A stretch of 64,000 nt of DNA from Nitratidesulfovibrio sp. SRB-5 (GTDB lineage: Bacteria > Desulfobacterota > Desulfovibrionia > Desulfovibrionales > Desulfovibrionaceae), in contig NZ_JAIOTY010000001.1 of assembly GCF_019931275.1 (NCBI RefSeq), positions 1,522,650 through 1,586,649 of the forward strand. Direction: 5' to 3'. The notes beneath the pieces were generated by a model that worked only from the letters and a program-made list of their open reading frames with translations, was not told where the DNA came from and did no database searches. The translations under genes and the position numbers were made by a program. Positions 28,232 to 37,273 of this stretch are shown here, piece by piece. Within the stretch, counting starts at the first letter, position 1. Each line of letters opens with the position of its first letter.

Positions 28232-29185
28232 CTAGGCCGAGTAGAAGGGAGACTTGCCGTCGGGGAAGTCGGGTTCGACGCAGCCGATGCACACCGCGTT
28301 GGAGATGCACCAGTTAACGCCGCCGTTCCACTTGCGCTCGAAGCTGTCGCACATGGACATGGGGCCCTTGCAGCCGAGGTCGTAGCGGCAGCCTTCCTTC
28401 TTGGTGAAGGTTTCGCACATCTTCCCGGCGTCGTACGCTTCAAGGTAGGGACAGTTTTCATGCACGTTGCGGCCATAGAAGGGGGTGGGGCGGCCGTCGG
28501 CGTCGAGCAGCTTGACCACGTCGGCCAGGCCAGCGGCCAGGCCCTTGGCCTTGATGGCGTTCAGCGCCACCACCACGGTGCCCACGATCCAGTCGGGGTG
28601 GGGCGGGCAGCCGGGAATGTTCACCACCGGGGTGGCGATGCCGTTGTCCTTGAAGAACTGCGACACCGACTTGGCGCCGGTTTCGCTGCCCTGGGCGGCG
28701 GGAATGCCGCCATAGGCCGCGCAGGTTCCCACGGCCAGCACGGCGGCGGCATTGGCGGCAACGCTCTTCATGGCGTCAACCATGGAGATTTCCTTGTGGT
28801 GCGCTTCGCCGATGATGCAGTACTTGCCGTCGGCCTCGGTGGGCACCGCCCCTTCGACCACCACGAAGTACTTGCCCTTGTACTGTTCCGCGATCTTCAT
28901 CATGTGTTCCATGGCGGGTTCGCCTTCCCACGCCATGACGGTGGGGTGGAACTCCAGACTGATGACCTTCAGCAGCACATCGGCGATGGTGGGGTGCACC
29001 GAGTTCAGCAGCGACACCGAACAACCGGTGCAGCCCTGGCCCTGCAGCCAGAGCACCGGGGGCCGTTCGCCGTTCAGCGAACCGGAAATGGCTTCACAGA
29101 CGGCGGGGTGGAACATCTGGGATATCCCGAACCCTGCAACCGTACCTGTGCACAATTTGACGAAATCACGCCTGTTGAGACTCAT
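28232..29185 (-). CDS. hysB: [NiFeSe] hydrogenase, small subunit
   Basis: 317 residues. Tat signal with NRRDFVKL (4-11) and a short hydrophobic stretch. Iron-sulfur ligands: QGCTGCSVSLL (proximal cluster), GTCAAYGG, GCPPHPDW, ENCPYL, GCRYDLGCKGP, DSFERK region, and CIGCVEPDFP. NiFeSe enzymes carry three 4Fe-4S clusters. It relays electrons to tetrahaem cytochrome c3. The start at 29185 uses the leader AAGGAGGCAGGG, identical to hynB. Upstream lies a promoter region with a run of ten C (29270-29279). Confidence 0.97.
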   Translation of the reverse strand: MSLNRRDFVKLCTGTVAGFGISQMFHPAVCEAISGSLNGERPPVLWLQGQGCTGCSVSLLNSVHPTIADVLLKVISLEFHPTVMAWEGEPAMEHMMKIAEQYKGKYFVVVEGAVPTEADGKYCIIGEAHHKEISMVDAMKSVAANAAAVLAVGTCAAYGGIPAAQGSETGAKSVSQFFKDNGIATPVVNIPGCPPHPDWIVGTVVVALNAIKAKGLAAGLADVVKLLDADGRPTPFYGRNVHENCPYLEAYDAGKMCETFTKKEGCRYDLGCKGPMSMCDSFERKWNGGVNWCISNAVCIGCVEPDFPDGKSPFYSA

Positions 29186-29262
29186 CCCTGCCTCCTTGGT
29201 TGCGGCGTTTGCATAGACCGTAGTGGCTATTTTCCCGCGATAGCCCCGTATTCTTCCAATGA

Positions 29263-29292
29263 CGAATAGCCCCCCCCCCTCGCCAGGGTCAA
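29263..29292 (-). promoter_or_regulatory. candidate hysB promoter containing a G10 tract
   Basis: On the minus strand TTGACC (29287-29292) is followed after 18 bp by TATTCG (29263-29268); the spacer includes ten consecutive G (29270-29279). The -10 match is weak. If real, slippage in the homopolymer would change promoter spacing. Confidence 0.35.
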
Positions 29293-29576
29293 TGCGATGT
29301 CGATGGCAGGGGTGAGTTTTGATAGAAAAAAGTGATTTGGTGGGCTATGTTGCGACGGTTGAGTGGTCAAACGCGTTCGATAGTGCGAATAAATTTGAAA
29401 AAGTGTTATCGGCTTTAGGTGGGTGTTACGCAGGTCGCGGGGCAGGAGTAAGCTTTTCTGCCCGTGCCCATTGAGGATTTGTCCTGAATGGATGCCAAAG
29501 GGGTGGGTTGCGGTTGTGCAGGAACAGGGGGAAATGCTCGGGCAAGCATTGATGCGGAAAACAGCAGGCACGAGAA

Positions 29577-29604
29577 AACGCCCCGGCCTTGCGACCGGGG
29601 CGTT
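29577..29604 (-). terminator. terminator for the cimA operon
   Basis: Perfect 10-bp stem (arm AACGCCCCGG) with an 8-base loop, followed on the minus strand by TTTTCTC. It ends transcription coming from lysC-cimA, beyond the 40-bp repeats. Confidence 0.8.
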
Positions 29605-29680
29605 GCTGTTGGGGATGCGGGCTTGTGTGACGGCGGCGGGGCGAGGGGATTGGGGATATCCAGAGCCCGGCCTGGTGCCG

Positions 29681-29823
29681 AATTCGCCCTGCGGGCGTGC
29701 TCGACTCTACTCTCCGTCCGAACCCGCCCTGCGGGCGTGCTCGACTCTACTCTCCGTCCGAGCTCGCCCTGCGGGCGTGCTCGACTCTACTCTCCGTCCG
29801 AACCCGCCCTGCGGGCGTGCTCG
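29681..29823. repeat. 40-bp tandem repeat covering the cimA stop
   Basis: Three full 40-bp units (29681-29720, 29721-29760, 29761-29800) and a partial fourth. Units differ at only 3-4 positions. The unit contains the last eight or so codons and stop of cimA, so the gene end is duplicated downstream. Confidence 0.95.
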
Positions 29824-31409
29824 TCCTTGTACAACTTGTAGGTGACGGAGTCGGCCAGGGCCTGCCAGCTTGCCTCTATGATGTTGAACGACACGCCCAC
29901 GGTCACCCAGCGGCTGTCGGAGTCGCCCGACTCGATGAGCACCCGCACGGTGGATGCCGTGCCGCCGCCGGTTTCCGCGCCGGTCAGCACGCGTACCTTG
30001 AAGTCCAGCAGGCGCATTTCACTGAGGCGCGGGTAGAAGCCCAGCAGGGCCTTGCGCAGGGCGTTGTCCAGCGCGTTCACCGGGCCACGCCCGGTGGCGG
30101 CGGTGTGTTCGGTCACCCCTTCCACGTCCACCATCACAGAGACTTCGGAAACCGGTTCGCCTTCGCTGTCGTGCTTGGTTTCCAGCACCCGGAACTGCAA
30201 CAGCCGGAAGAACTCGCGCACGCCGCGCCGGGCCAGCTTGCGCAGGATCAGCAGTTCAACCGATGCTTCGGCGGCGGCGTAGTCGTAGCCCAGGCTGGCC
30301 TTCTTCTTCAGTTCGGTCAGCAGGCCCTTGACCACCGGCTCGTCCTTGTCGAGGTGAAAGCCGAAGCGCCGCGCCAGCGAGACGATGTTGCTGCGCCCGG
30401 CCAGTTCGGTGATCAGGATGCGCTGGCGGTTGCCCACCACGTCGGGGCTGATGTGCTCGTACAGCGACGACTTGCGGTTCACCGCGCTGACATGCACCCC
30501 GCCTTTGTGGGCAAAGGCCGACCGGCCCACGTACGGCTGGCGGCTGAACGGCGGGATGTTGGCCACTTCCGAGACGTAGGCGGCCACCGCCGTGAGCTGC
30601 TGCAACCGGCCTTCGGGCAGGCAGGTGTATTCCCCGCCGAACTTCAGTTCCAGCGTGGGGATGATGGAGCACAGGTTGGCGTTGCCGCAGCGTTCGCCCA
30701 CCCCGTTGATGGTGCCCTGGATCTGCACGGCACCGGCCTGCACCGCCGCGATGGAGTTGGCCACGGCCAGCTCGCAGTCGTTGTGGGCGTGGATGCCCAC
30801 CGCGGCGCCGGGCAAGGCCTCGCGCACCTCGGTCACGATGCGCGCCACCTCGTGCGGCAGGGTGCCGCCGTTGGTGTCGCACAGCACCAGCACGTCGGCG
30901 CCCGCCTCATGGGCGCGGCGCAGCGCGCTGAGCGCATAGGCGGCGTTGTGTTTGTACCCGTCGAAGAAGTGCTCCGCGTCAAAGTACACCTCGGCCAGCT
31001 TTCCCTTCAGGAAGGCCACCGAGTCGCCGATGATCTCCAGGTTGCGCGCGGCGTCCAGGCGCAGGGCCTCTGCCGCGTGCACTTCGCACGACTTGCCGAA
31101 GATGGAGGCCACCCGCGCCCCGGATTCCGCGATGGCGCGCAGGTTGGGGTCGCTGTCCGCCGTGAAGTTGGGGTGATGCGTGCTGCCGAAGGCGCTGATC
31201 ACCGCATGCTTGAGGTGATAGTTGGCGATTTCCTTGAAGAACGCCACGTCCACCGGGTTCGACCCCGGCCACCCGCCCTCGATGCGGTCGATGCCGATCT
31301 CGTCCAGCTTGAGGGCGATCTTCAGCTTGTCTGCCGCAGTGAGGTTGATGTCCTCGGATTGCGAACCATCACGCAGGGTGGTGTCGTACAACTGTATGCG
31401 CCGGGTCAT
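29787..31409 (-). CDS. cimA: citramalate synthase
   Basis: 540 residues, DRE-TIM acyltransferase family. LYDTTLRDGSQSEDINL and GGWPGSNPVD at the N-terminus and the metal-site HAHNDCELAVANS are the citramalate-synthase type; the C-terminal LeuA dimer/regulatory domain is present (GYDYAAAEASVELL onward). It joins pyruvate and acetyl-CoA to (R)-citramalate, the threonine-independent route to isoleucine. It follows lysC by nine bases, so the two are one transcript. The last residues (HARRAGSDGE) lie inside the 40-bp repeat. An isopropylmalate or homocitrate synthase is less likely because of the CimA-type N-terminus. Confidence 0.93.
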   Translation of the reverse strand: MTRRIQLYDTTLRDGSQSEDINLTAADKLKIALKLDEIGIDRIEGGWPGSNPVDVAFFKEIANYHLKHAVISAFGSTHHPNFTADSDPNLRAIAESGARVASIFGKSCEVHAAEALRLDAARNLEIIGDSVAFLKGKLAEVYFDAEHFFDGYKHNAAYALSALRRAHEAGADVLVLCDTNGGTLPHEVARIVTEVREALPGAAVGIHAHNDCELAVANSIAAVQAGAVQIQGTINGVGERCGNANLCSIIPTLELKFGGEYTCLPEGRLQQLTAVAAYVSEVANIPPFSRQPYVGRSAFAHKGGVHVSAVNRKSSLYEHISPDVVGNRQRILITELAGRSNIVSLARRFGFHLDKDEPVVKGLLTELKKKASLGYDYAAAEASVELLILRKLARRGVREFFRLLQFRVLETKHDSEGEPVSEVSVMVDVEGVTEHTAATGRGPVNALDNALRKALLGFYPRLSEMRLLDFKVRVLTGAETGGGTASTVRVLIESGDSDSRWVTVGVSFNIIEASWQALADSVTYKLYKDEHARRAGSDGE

Positions 31410-31418
31410 GACCGTGCC

Positions 31419-32648
31419 CTACGCGTTGCCGAGATCGTGATTCAGGCCGAAGGCGTCGTGCAGGGTGCGCACGGCGAGTTCGGTGTACTTTTCCTCGATG
31501 AGGCAGGTAATCTTGATTTCGGAGGTGCTTATCATCAGGATGTTGATGTTTTCGGCGTGCAGCGCCGCAAAGGCCTTGGCCGCCACGCCCGAATGGTTGC
31601 GCATGCCAACGCCGATGGCCGAAACCTTGGCCACCTGGGTGTCGTGCAGCACTTCCTGCGCGCCGGTCCTGGCCCGGATTTCCTCCATCAGCGCCAGGGT
31701 CTTCTTCAGATCCTTGCGGGGCACGGTGAAGGTCATGTCCGTCACGCCGTCGCGGCTGGGGTTCTGGACGATCATGTCCACCAGGATGCCCTGCTGCGAC
31801 AGCGGGCCGAAGATGGCGGCGGAAACGCCCGGCTTGTCGGGCACGCTGCGCAGGGTCACCCGCGCCTGATCCTTGTCGTAGGCTATGCCGGAAACGAGTA
31901 CGGCTTCCATCTCGCAATCCTCCTGGGTGACCATGGTACCCGGGGTGTCGGTGAATGTAGAGCGCACGTGGACGGGCACCTTGTACTTCTTGGCGAACTC
32001 CACGGACCTGATTTGCAGCACCTTGGCGCCCATGCTGGCCATTTCCAGCATCTCGTCGTACGAGACGCGGTCCAGCTTGCGGGCGGTGGAGCACAGGTTG
32101 GGGTCGGTGGTGTAGACGCCGTCCACGTCGGTATAGATTTCGCATTCCACGGAGCCCAGGGCGGCGGCCAGCGCCACGGCGCTGGTGTCCGAGCCGCCGC
32201 GCCCCAGCGTGGTGACGCGCCCTTCAGACGTCACGCCCTGGAAACCGGCCACCACGATGACGTCGTGGGTTTCCAGTTCCTTGCGCAGGCGGGAGGCGTC
32301 GATGTCCATGATCCGCGCCCGCCCGAAGGCGTCGCTGGTGGTGATGGGCACCTGGAACCCGGTCATGGAGCGGGCCTTGATGCCCGAATCCTTGAGCAGC
32401 ATGGAGAAGAGCGCCACCGAAACCTGTTCGCCGGTGGCGATGAGGGCGTCCACCTCTGCCGGGTCGGGGTCCGTGGACCATTCGTCGGCCAGGGACAACA
32501 GGCGGTTGGTCTCGCCCGAGCGGGCGGAAAGCACCACCACCGGCTTGTAGCCGTCGCGCAGCGCCCGCCGCACCTTCTCGCGCACCTGCTTCATGCACTC
32601 GAGGTTGGCGACGGACGTGCCGCCGAACTTCTGCACCAGAATACGCAT
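31419..32648 (-). CDS. lysC: aspartate kinase
   Basis: 409 residues, single-function aspartokinase. KFGGTSVANLE at the N-terminus, GRGGSDTSAVALAAAL in the kinase domain, and two C-terminal ACT domains (about 265-335 and 345-405) that bind feedback amino acids. It makes aspartyl phosphate for lysine, methionine and threonine. The start at 32648 (MRILVQKFGG) is the family start; the ribosome site is modest. Upstream tsaE is 70 bases away in the same direction. Confidence 0.96.
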   Translation of the reverse strand: MRILVQKFGGTSVANLECMKQVREKVRRALRDGYKPVVVLSARSGETNRLLSLADEWSTDPDPAEVDALIATGEQVSVALFSMLLKDSGIKARSMTGFQVPITTSDAFGRARIMDIDASRLRKELETHDVIVVAGFQGVTSEGRVTTLGRGGSDTSAVALAAALGSVECEIYTDVDGVYTTDPNLCSTARKLDRVSYDEMLEMASMGAKVLQIRSVEFAKKYKVPVHVRSTFTDTPGTMVTQEDCEMEAVLVSGIAYDKDQARVTLRSVPDKPGVSAAIFGPLSQQGILVDMIVQNPSRDGVTDMTFTVPRKDLKKTLALMEEIRARTGAQEVLHDTQVAKVSAIGVGMRNHSGVAAKAFAALHAENINILMISTSEIKITCLIEEKYTELAVRTLHDAFGLNHDLGNA

Positions 32649-32718
32649 ACCGCTTCCTTATCGTGCGTTGTGTCGAGCGTTGTTGGTGTTGTGCACCGGG
32701 CCATGCCCGGCTGCATCG

Positions 32719-33405
32719 CTACGTGTTATCCTGAGCGCCCCGCGTGTCCCGCGTGTCCCGTGGGTCACGGTCGTCATCGGCGGAGGGGGCCTGCATGGCC
32801 GTGTCCGCCGTCGTGTGGGGCGCCGTTTCCGGCATCACGAGGTCCGCGACCTCGCGCGCCGTCGCAGCCAGTACGCGGCGTGCCGCCTCTCCCCGGGCAA
32901 TGGCCGTGATGAGCCTGCCGTGCGTGGCCGGAAGCCAGGTAAGCTCCAGCCTGTCGGGGGGCAGCACGTCGACCGGAAGGCGTTCGGCCCATTCGACGAT
33001 GACCAGCGCCCGTCGGGGGCCTTCCGTTTCCAGAAGGTCGAGCAGGGCGTCGTCCGCCACCGCCAGTGCGGCGCCGGGCGCCTGCTCCAGTCGGTAGAGG
33101 TCGTAATGGGCCGTTTCCGGCCGGGTGGGGTACATGTTGCAAATATTGAAGCTGGGGCTGCTGACCTCGGCGTCGTCGCCGCCGGGCAACGCCTCCACCA
33201 GGCCGCGCACGAGGGTGGTCTTGCCCGCGCCAAGTCCGCCGGACAGCAGCAGGGTGCGCGCGCCGGGCTGGGCCGCAAGGGCCAGCGCCAAGACGCGTCC
33301 CAGGCGCAAGGTGTCGCCGGGGCCGGGCAGCCGCAGGGTCAGGACCGTGTCATCTCCGACGGGCCGGACAGGTCGAACGGTCTGGACGGAATTCGCTGGG
33401 GCCAT
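32719..33405 (-). CDS. tsaE: tRNA threonylcarbamoyladenosine biosynthesis ATPase TsaE
   Basis: 228 residues; the core (about 25-165) has Walker A GGLGAGKTTLVRG, the SSPSFNICNMY switch and HYDLYRLE, all TsaE hallmarks, plus VIVEWAERLP. It supports t6A formation with TsaB and TsaD. Both ends are extended relative to the ~150-residue family: the N-terminus has RPVRPV and the C-terminus DPRDTRDTRGAQ, each produced by short DNA repeats. No clear ribosome site precedes 33405; translation may be coupled to the CBS gene 11 bases upstream. Confidence 0.92.
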   Translation of the reverse strand: MAPANSVQTVRPVRPVGDDTVLTLRLPGPGDTLRLGRVLALALAAQPGARTLLLSGGLGAGKTTLVRGLVEALPGGDDAEVSSPSFNICNMYPTRPETAHYDLYRLEQAPGAALAVADDALLDLLETEGPRRALVIVEWAERLPVDVLPPDRLELTWLPATHGRLITAIARGEAARRVLAATAREVADLVMPETAPHTTADTAMQAPSADDDRDPRDTRDTRGAQDNT

Positions 33406-33416
33406 GCGCCCGACGG

Positions 33417-33869
33417 CTACGCCCCCGCAAGGGTGCGCAGCACGTCCTCCTTGCCGATGACGCCCACCAGGTTGCCCGCGTCCACCACGGGCAGGGTGTG
33501 GTACTTGGAGTCCACCATCAGGCTGGCCACTTCGTCGATGGGCGTTTCGGGCCCCACGGTGACCGGGTCCGGCGTCATGGCCTGGCCCACGTTGGTGGCG
33601 GAGATCTTGCGCATCTCCTCGTCCAGGTCGCTCATGGAACGCAGGGGGATGAAGCCGTCAAGCACGGTGAACAGCGTCGGCAGGTTCAGCTTCTTGTGCT
33701 GGGCGATGAGGTCGCTCTGGCAGATGACGCCGACGAGGGTTCCCTTGCCGTCCACAACGGGCAGGCCGTTGAACTTGCGCTGGATCATGATGCGGGCCGC
33801 TTCGGCGATGCCGGTTTCCGGAGTGACGGTGACGGGGGCGGCGGTCATGATGTCCTTGGCTAGCAGCAT
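33417..33869 (-). CDS. CBS-domain pair protein
   Basis: 150 residues made only of two CBS domains (about 8-60 and 93-145), with MTAAPVTVTPETGIAEAARIM and MTPDPVTVGPETPIDEVASLM. CBS pairs bind adenine nucleotides and usually regulate a partner. The gene overlaps nnr by ten bases and precedes tsaE, so it may respond to energy state within this operon; no effector is visible. Confidence 0.88.
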   Translation of the reverse strand: MLLAKDIMTAAPVTVTPETGIAEAARIMIQRKFNGLPVVDGKGTLVGVICQSDLIAQHKKLNLPTLFTVLDGFIPLRSMSDLDEEMRKISATNVGQAMTPDPVTVGPETPIDEVASLMVDSKYHTLPVVDAGNLVGVIGKEDVLRTLAGA

Positions 33870-35566
33870 GGGGTGGGCTCCTTTCGCGCGCGGGGGATGG
33901 CGTCGGCGATTTCGCTCGGGGTGTTGCCCCGTGCGGGGTAGTCGTGCAGCAGCAGTTGTCCGGCCTTGGCATGCAGATATGCGGCAAGGCAGGCGGCCAC
34001 CTCTGGCGGTGCGCCCTGCGCCAGCAGGGCACCGGCAAGGCCGGAAAGCACGTCGCCGGAACCGGCCACGGCAAGCGTGGGTGCGGCAAGGGGAATGATG
34101 GTGATGGGCCGGTCGCGCCGGGTGACGAGGCTGCCCGCGCCCTTGAGCACGAGCACCCCCGCGCAGCGCGCCGCGAAGGCCCGTGCCGTGGCTGCCCTGC
34201 CGCGTTGCACGTCCGCCGTGGTAAGGCCCGCAAGACGGGCCATTTCGCCGGGGTGGGGGGTAACAATATCCGTTTCACGCACCAAATCAAGCGAAACAAG
34301 GCCTTCCGCCAGCGGGAACAGGCCGTCGGCGTCGATGACGGCCGGGGGCCTGCCGGGCAGCGCCAGCAGGGCGGACAGCACCTCGGCTGCTTCCGGCGAA
34401 CGCCCCATGCCGGGGCCGATCACCAGCGCATTGCAACGTGCCGCCAGCGCCAGCAGGCCGGGCAGGGCGGCGGGGTCCCAGGCGCGGCGTTCGCCAAGGG
34501 GCAGGGTCATCACGTCGGGGGTGGCGGCCTTGACCTCTGCGGCAAGGCCGCCGGGGCAGGCCACGGTGACCAGGCCCGCGCCGCCGCGCAGGGCGCCCAG
34601 CCCCGCCAGCAGCGGCGCGCCGGTGAGCCCTTCCGATCCGCCCACCACCAGCACGTGCCCGGCGGTGCCCTTGTGCATGCAGGGGGTGGTGGCGGGCAGG
34701 GCTGCAAGGCAGGTGTCGTCCAGCATGCGGTACGAGGCGGGGTGGCGCGCGCGCACGGCCTGCGGAATGCCGATGGGCCGCACATGCAGGCGGCCCGTGT
34801 AGGGTGCAGCCTCTGGCAGGACAAGGCCGGGCTTGGCCGCCTCGAAGGTGACGGTGGCATGGGCGCGCACGGCGTCGGGGCGGGGGCGGCCCGTCAGGCC
34901 GCCGAGGCCGGAGGGAATGTCCAGCGCCAGCACGAAGGCCCGGTCGGAAAGTTCGTTGATGGCGGCCACCAGCCCCGCTTCCCGTTCACGCAGCACCCCG
35001 GTGAAGCCGGTGCCGAGCAGGCCGTCCACCACCGCGTGGGGCGCCAGCCAGCGCGGGTCGGGCAGGCTGCGCGGCCACGCCCCGGCGGGGCGGAAGGGCA
35101 CGCCGCAACGCTTGGCAAGGCGGACATGGTACCCCGCCGCGCCGCGATAGCCGCCCAACGGGCGGGTGTGCAGCACCAGCACCTCGGCCCCGGCGTCGTG
35201 CAGGTGGCGGGCCAGGGCGGCAGCGTCGCCGCCGTTGTTGCCGCCGCCCATGAACAGCAGCACCCGCAGGCCGGTGAAGGAGAAGGGGGAGGCGACCGGA
35301 GAGGGCGCGTTGCGCGTAGCGGGCGTGCCGGTTTTGGTGACGGACGCGGCCAGTTCCGCGCGCAGCACGTGCAGCGCCTCGCGGCTGGCGTTCTCCATCA
35401 GGATTTCCTCGCGCAGGCCGAAGTCCGCGCTGGCGGCGCGGTCCCACGCGGCCATTTCCTCCGGGGCGGGCAGGTCTGCATGGGGCAGGTCTGCATGGGG
35501 CAGATCCGCATGGAGCAGGTCCGGGTGGGGGTGATGCAAGCGGGAGGCGTTGTCGGTCGGGGTCAT
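33860..35566 (-). CDS. nnr: bifunctional NAD(P)H-hydrate epimerase/dehydratase
   Basis: 568 residues joining two repair enzymes for hydrated NAD(P)H. The YjeF N-terminal epimerase domain (about 30-265) has FMGGGNNGGDAAALARHL; the C-terminal ADP/ATP-dependent dehydratase (about 285-565) has VGGSEGLTGAP, VIGPGMGRSPEAAE, TPHPGEMARLAG and AGSGDVLSGLAGAL. The N-terminus carries a three-fold HADLP repeat from a 15-bp DNA unit. AGGAG precedes 35566. yjeF next to tsaE is a common pairing. Confidence 0.93.
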   Translation of the reverse strand: MTPTDNASRLHHPHPDLLHADLPHADLPHADLPAPEEMAAWDRAASADFGLREEILMENASREALHVLRAELAASVTKTGTPATRNAPSPVASPFSFTGLRVLLFMGGGNNGGDAAALARHLHDAGAEVLVLHTRPLGGYRGAAGYHVRLAKRCGVPFRPAGAWPRSLPDPRWLAPHAVVDGLLGTGFTGVLREREAGLVAAINELSDRAFVLALDIPSGLGGLTGRPRPDAVRAHATVTFEAAKPGLVLPEAAPYTGRLHVRPIGIPQAVRARHPASYRMLDDTCLAALPATTPCMHKGTAGHVLVVGGSEGLTGAPLLAGLGALRGGAGLVTVACPGGLAAEVKAATPDVMTLPLGERRAWDPAALPGLLALAARCNALVIGPGMGRSPEAAEVLSALLALPGRPPAVIDADGLFPLAEGLVSLDLVRETDIVTPHPGEMARLAGLTTADVQRGRAATARAFAARCAGVLVLKGAGSLVTRRDRPITIIPLAAPTLAVAGSGDVLSGLAGALLAQGAPPEVAACLAAYLHAKAGQLLLHDYPARGNTPSEIADAIPRARKEPTPCC

Positions 35567-35675
35567 GGAAGGCTCCTGTGCAGGATGATGGATGCCGTCA
35601 GCCCCTTGGGGGAGTGGGGAAGGTGTGGGTGCCCCCTTCGCGGGAACCTTCCATGCCGTTCATGGACCTGCGCGT

Positions 35676-36047
35676 TCAGCGCTCCAGCACCACCACGGCG
35701 GCGGCGGTGTCGCGGCCATGGGTAAGCGAAACGTGGGTTGCGGTGGCGCCCAGCGCCGCGCAGCGCGCGGCGGCCTTGCCGTGCAACACCAGTTGGGGCT
35801 GGCCGGTGGGCAGGGGGCGCACCTCGATGTCGCGCGGGCCGATGCCCTGCGAGAAGCCGGTGCCCAGCGCCTTGACGGCGGCCTCCTTGGCGGCGAAGCG
35901 CGCGGCCAGAAAGGCCACGGGCGCGGCGGGCAGGCAGGCCAGTTCCGCCGGGTGCAGCACGCGCGCGGCAAAACGCTGGCCGTGGCGTTCCCAGGCCCTG
36001 GCGATGCGCGAAAGCTCCGCGATGTCGATGCCGAGGCCCACGATCAT
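35676..36047 (-). CDS. acpS: holo-[acyl-carrier-protein] synthase
   Basis: 123 residues, full length for Acp[13 protein letters not shown] supplies the Mg-binding Asp8, and [16 protein letters not shown] contains the second acidic ligand (Glu) and the phosphopantetheine-transferase signature. It moves phosphopantetheine from CoA onto apo-ACP. GGAG precedes the start at 36047. It follows pdxJ, the usual order in proteobacteria. Confidence 0.95.
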   Translation of the reverse strand: MIVGLGIDIAELSRIARAWERHGQRFAARVLHPAELACLPAAPVAFLAARFAAKEAAVKALGTGFSQGIGPRDIEVRPLPTGQPQLVLHGKAAARCAALGATATHVSLTHGRDTAAAVVVLER

Positions 36048-36193
36048 GCGCTGTCTCCGGTGTGTGCGGGCTGGTGCATCATAATAGATGGCCGTTCGTT
36101 GGGTTCGTGGTGTACCAATGGCCGGGCATGCCTGCGTTGTTTCCGCAGCAGGATTGCGACCGCCGACAAGGCGTCCCCTGCCGGAAACAGAGC

Positions 36194-36919
36194 CTACGCG
36201 GGAAAACGGGCTATGATGGCCGCCATGTCGGCCACGGCGCGCTCGAACCCGGTGAATACCGCGCGGGCAACGATGGAATGGCCGATGGAAAACTCGCTGA
36301 TGCCCGGCACGTCCGCGAACGCGTAGATGTTGTCGTAGTTCAGCCCGTGGCCAAGGTTCACGCCAAGCCCCAGCGAGCGGGCAAGGCCGATGGCCCGCAC
36401 GATCTTGTCGCGCTCGGCCCGTTGTGCGGCGCGGGTGGGTGCATCGGCGAAGTGGCCGGTGTGCAGTTCGATGTACGGGCAGCCAATGGCGGCTGCGGCC
36501 CGCACCTGCGCCTCGTCCGCCTCTATGAACAGGCTGGACAGGATGCCCCGGGCATGGATGGGGGCCAGGTAGTCCTTCAGGAACGCCTCGCGCCCGGCCA
36601 CGGCAAGGCCGCCTTCGGTGGTCAGTTCCTCCCGCTTTTCGGGCACCAGGCAGACCATGTACGGCTGGCGGGCAAGGGCGATGGCCTGCATTTCTTCGGT
36701 GGCGGCCATTTCCAGGTGCAGGCGGGTCTTCAGGGTGCGGGCCATCAGTTCCACGTCGTGATCCTGGATGTGGCGGCGGTCTTCGCGCAGATGCACGATG
36801 ATGCCGCGCGCGCCCGCCAGTTCCGCCAGGTGCGCGGCGGTGAGCGGGTCCGGTTCCTTGCCCTTGCGCTGCTGGCGCAGGGTGGCGACGTGGTCCACGT
36901 TGACGACGAGAACGGGCAT
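36194..36919 (-). CDS. pdxJ: pyridoxine 5'-phosphate synthase
   Basis: 241 residues. [13 protein letters not shown] at the N-terminus, [14 protein letters not shown], the catalytic-glutamate strand [11 protein letters not shown], and [12 protein letters not shown] near the C-terminus are PdxJ hallmarks. It condenses aminoacetone phosphate and deoxyxylulose 5-phosphate. AAGGAG precedes the ATG at 36919 (MPVLVVNV). A longer start nine codons upstream lacks a good site. It is the first gene of the acpS-nnr-CBS-tsaE-lysC-cimA run on the minus strand. Confidence 0.96.
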   Translation of the reverse strand: MPVLVVNVDHVATLRQQRKGKEPDPLTAAHLAELAGARGIIVHLREDRRHIQDHDVELMARTLKTRLHLEMAATEEMQAIALARQPYMVCLVPEKREELTTEGGLAVAGREAFLKDYLAPIHARGILSSLFIEADEAQVRAAAAIGCPYIELHTGHFADAPTRAAQRAERDKIVRAIGLARSLGLGVNLGHGLNYDNIYAFADVPGISEFSIGHSIVARAVFTGFERAVADMAAIIARFPA

Positions 36920-37273
36920 GGTGGCTCCTTGGGTGAACATACCGAATGTGCGGGATTTTCACACCCCTGCGGGCGCAAAGTCAAGGGCGCAACGTCTCCG
37001 TCGGCGTCCCGACAGCGTTTGGGAGCCGGGTGTCTGGTCGCGGAGCCTGACGTCTTTCAGGGGGATGGTTCCTTCCGGCGATGCCGGGCGTGGCATGCGC
37101 CGCTCCCTGTCGTCGTCGATACGCCCGGGCCGAGTGACGCTTGCCCATCCGTTGACGAACGGCGGGGCAGCGATGTAGGGCAGGGTGCGTATATCAGATG
37201 ACCACTCAATCATCGGCGGCAGCACTGCCGCCCGTACATCCGCATATTCCGCACGAAACATAACGAGGATCGC
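36920..37273. other. 354-bp divergent promoter region pdxJ/ugd
   Basis: No gene or strong hairpin seen. Both genes are read outward from here, so at least two promoters are expected. TTGACG occurs at 37152 on the plus strand but without a good -10 partner. Confidence 0.55.

Larger units (their letters stand above)
29186..29786. other. 601-bp region: hys promoter side and cimA 3' side
   Basis: No gene seen. From the right it holds 40-bp repeats following the cimA stop, the cimA terminator (29577-29604), then an AT-richer stretch (29230-29420) with the hysB promoter candidate and a C10 homopolymer. Confidence 0.7.

Noticed and set aside
29697-32909. 1070-residue plus-strand frame over cimA-lysC
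   Set aside because: Shadow of two clear minus-strand enzymes, with repeated peptides from the 40-bp DNA repeat.
37152-37180. sigma-70 promoter for ugd at TTGACG
   Set aside because: No acceptable -10 at 16-18 bp spacing.
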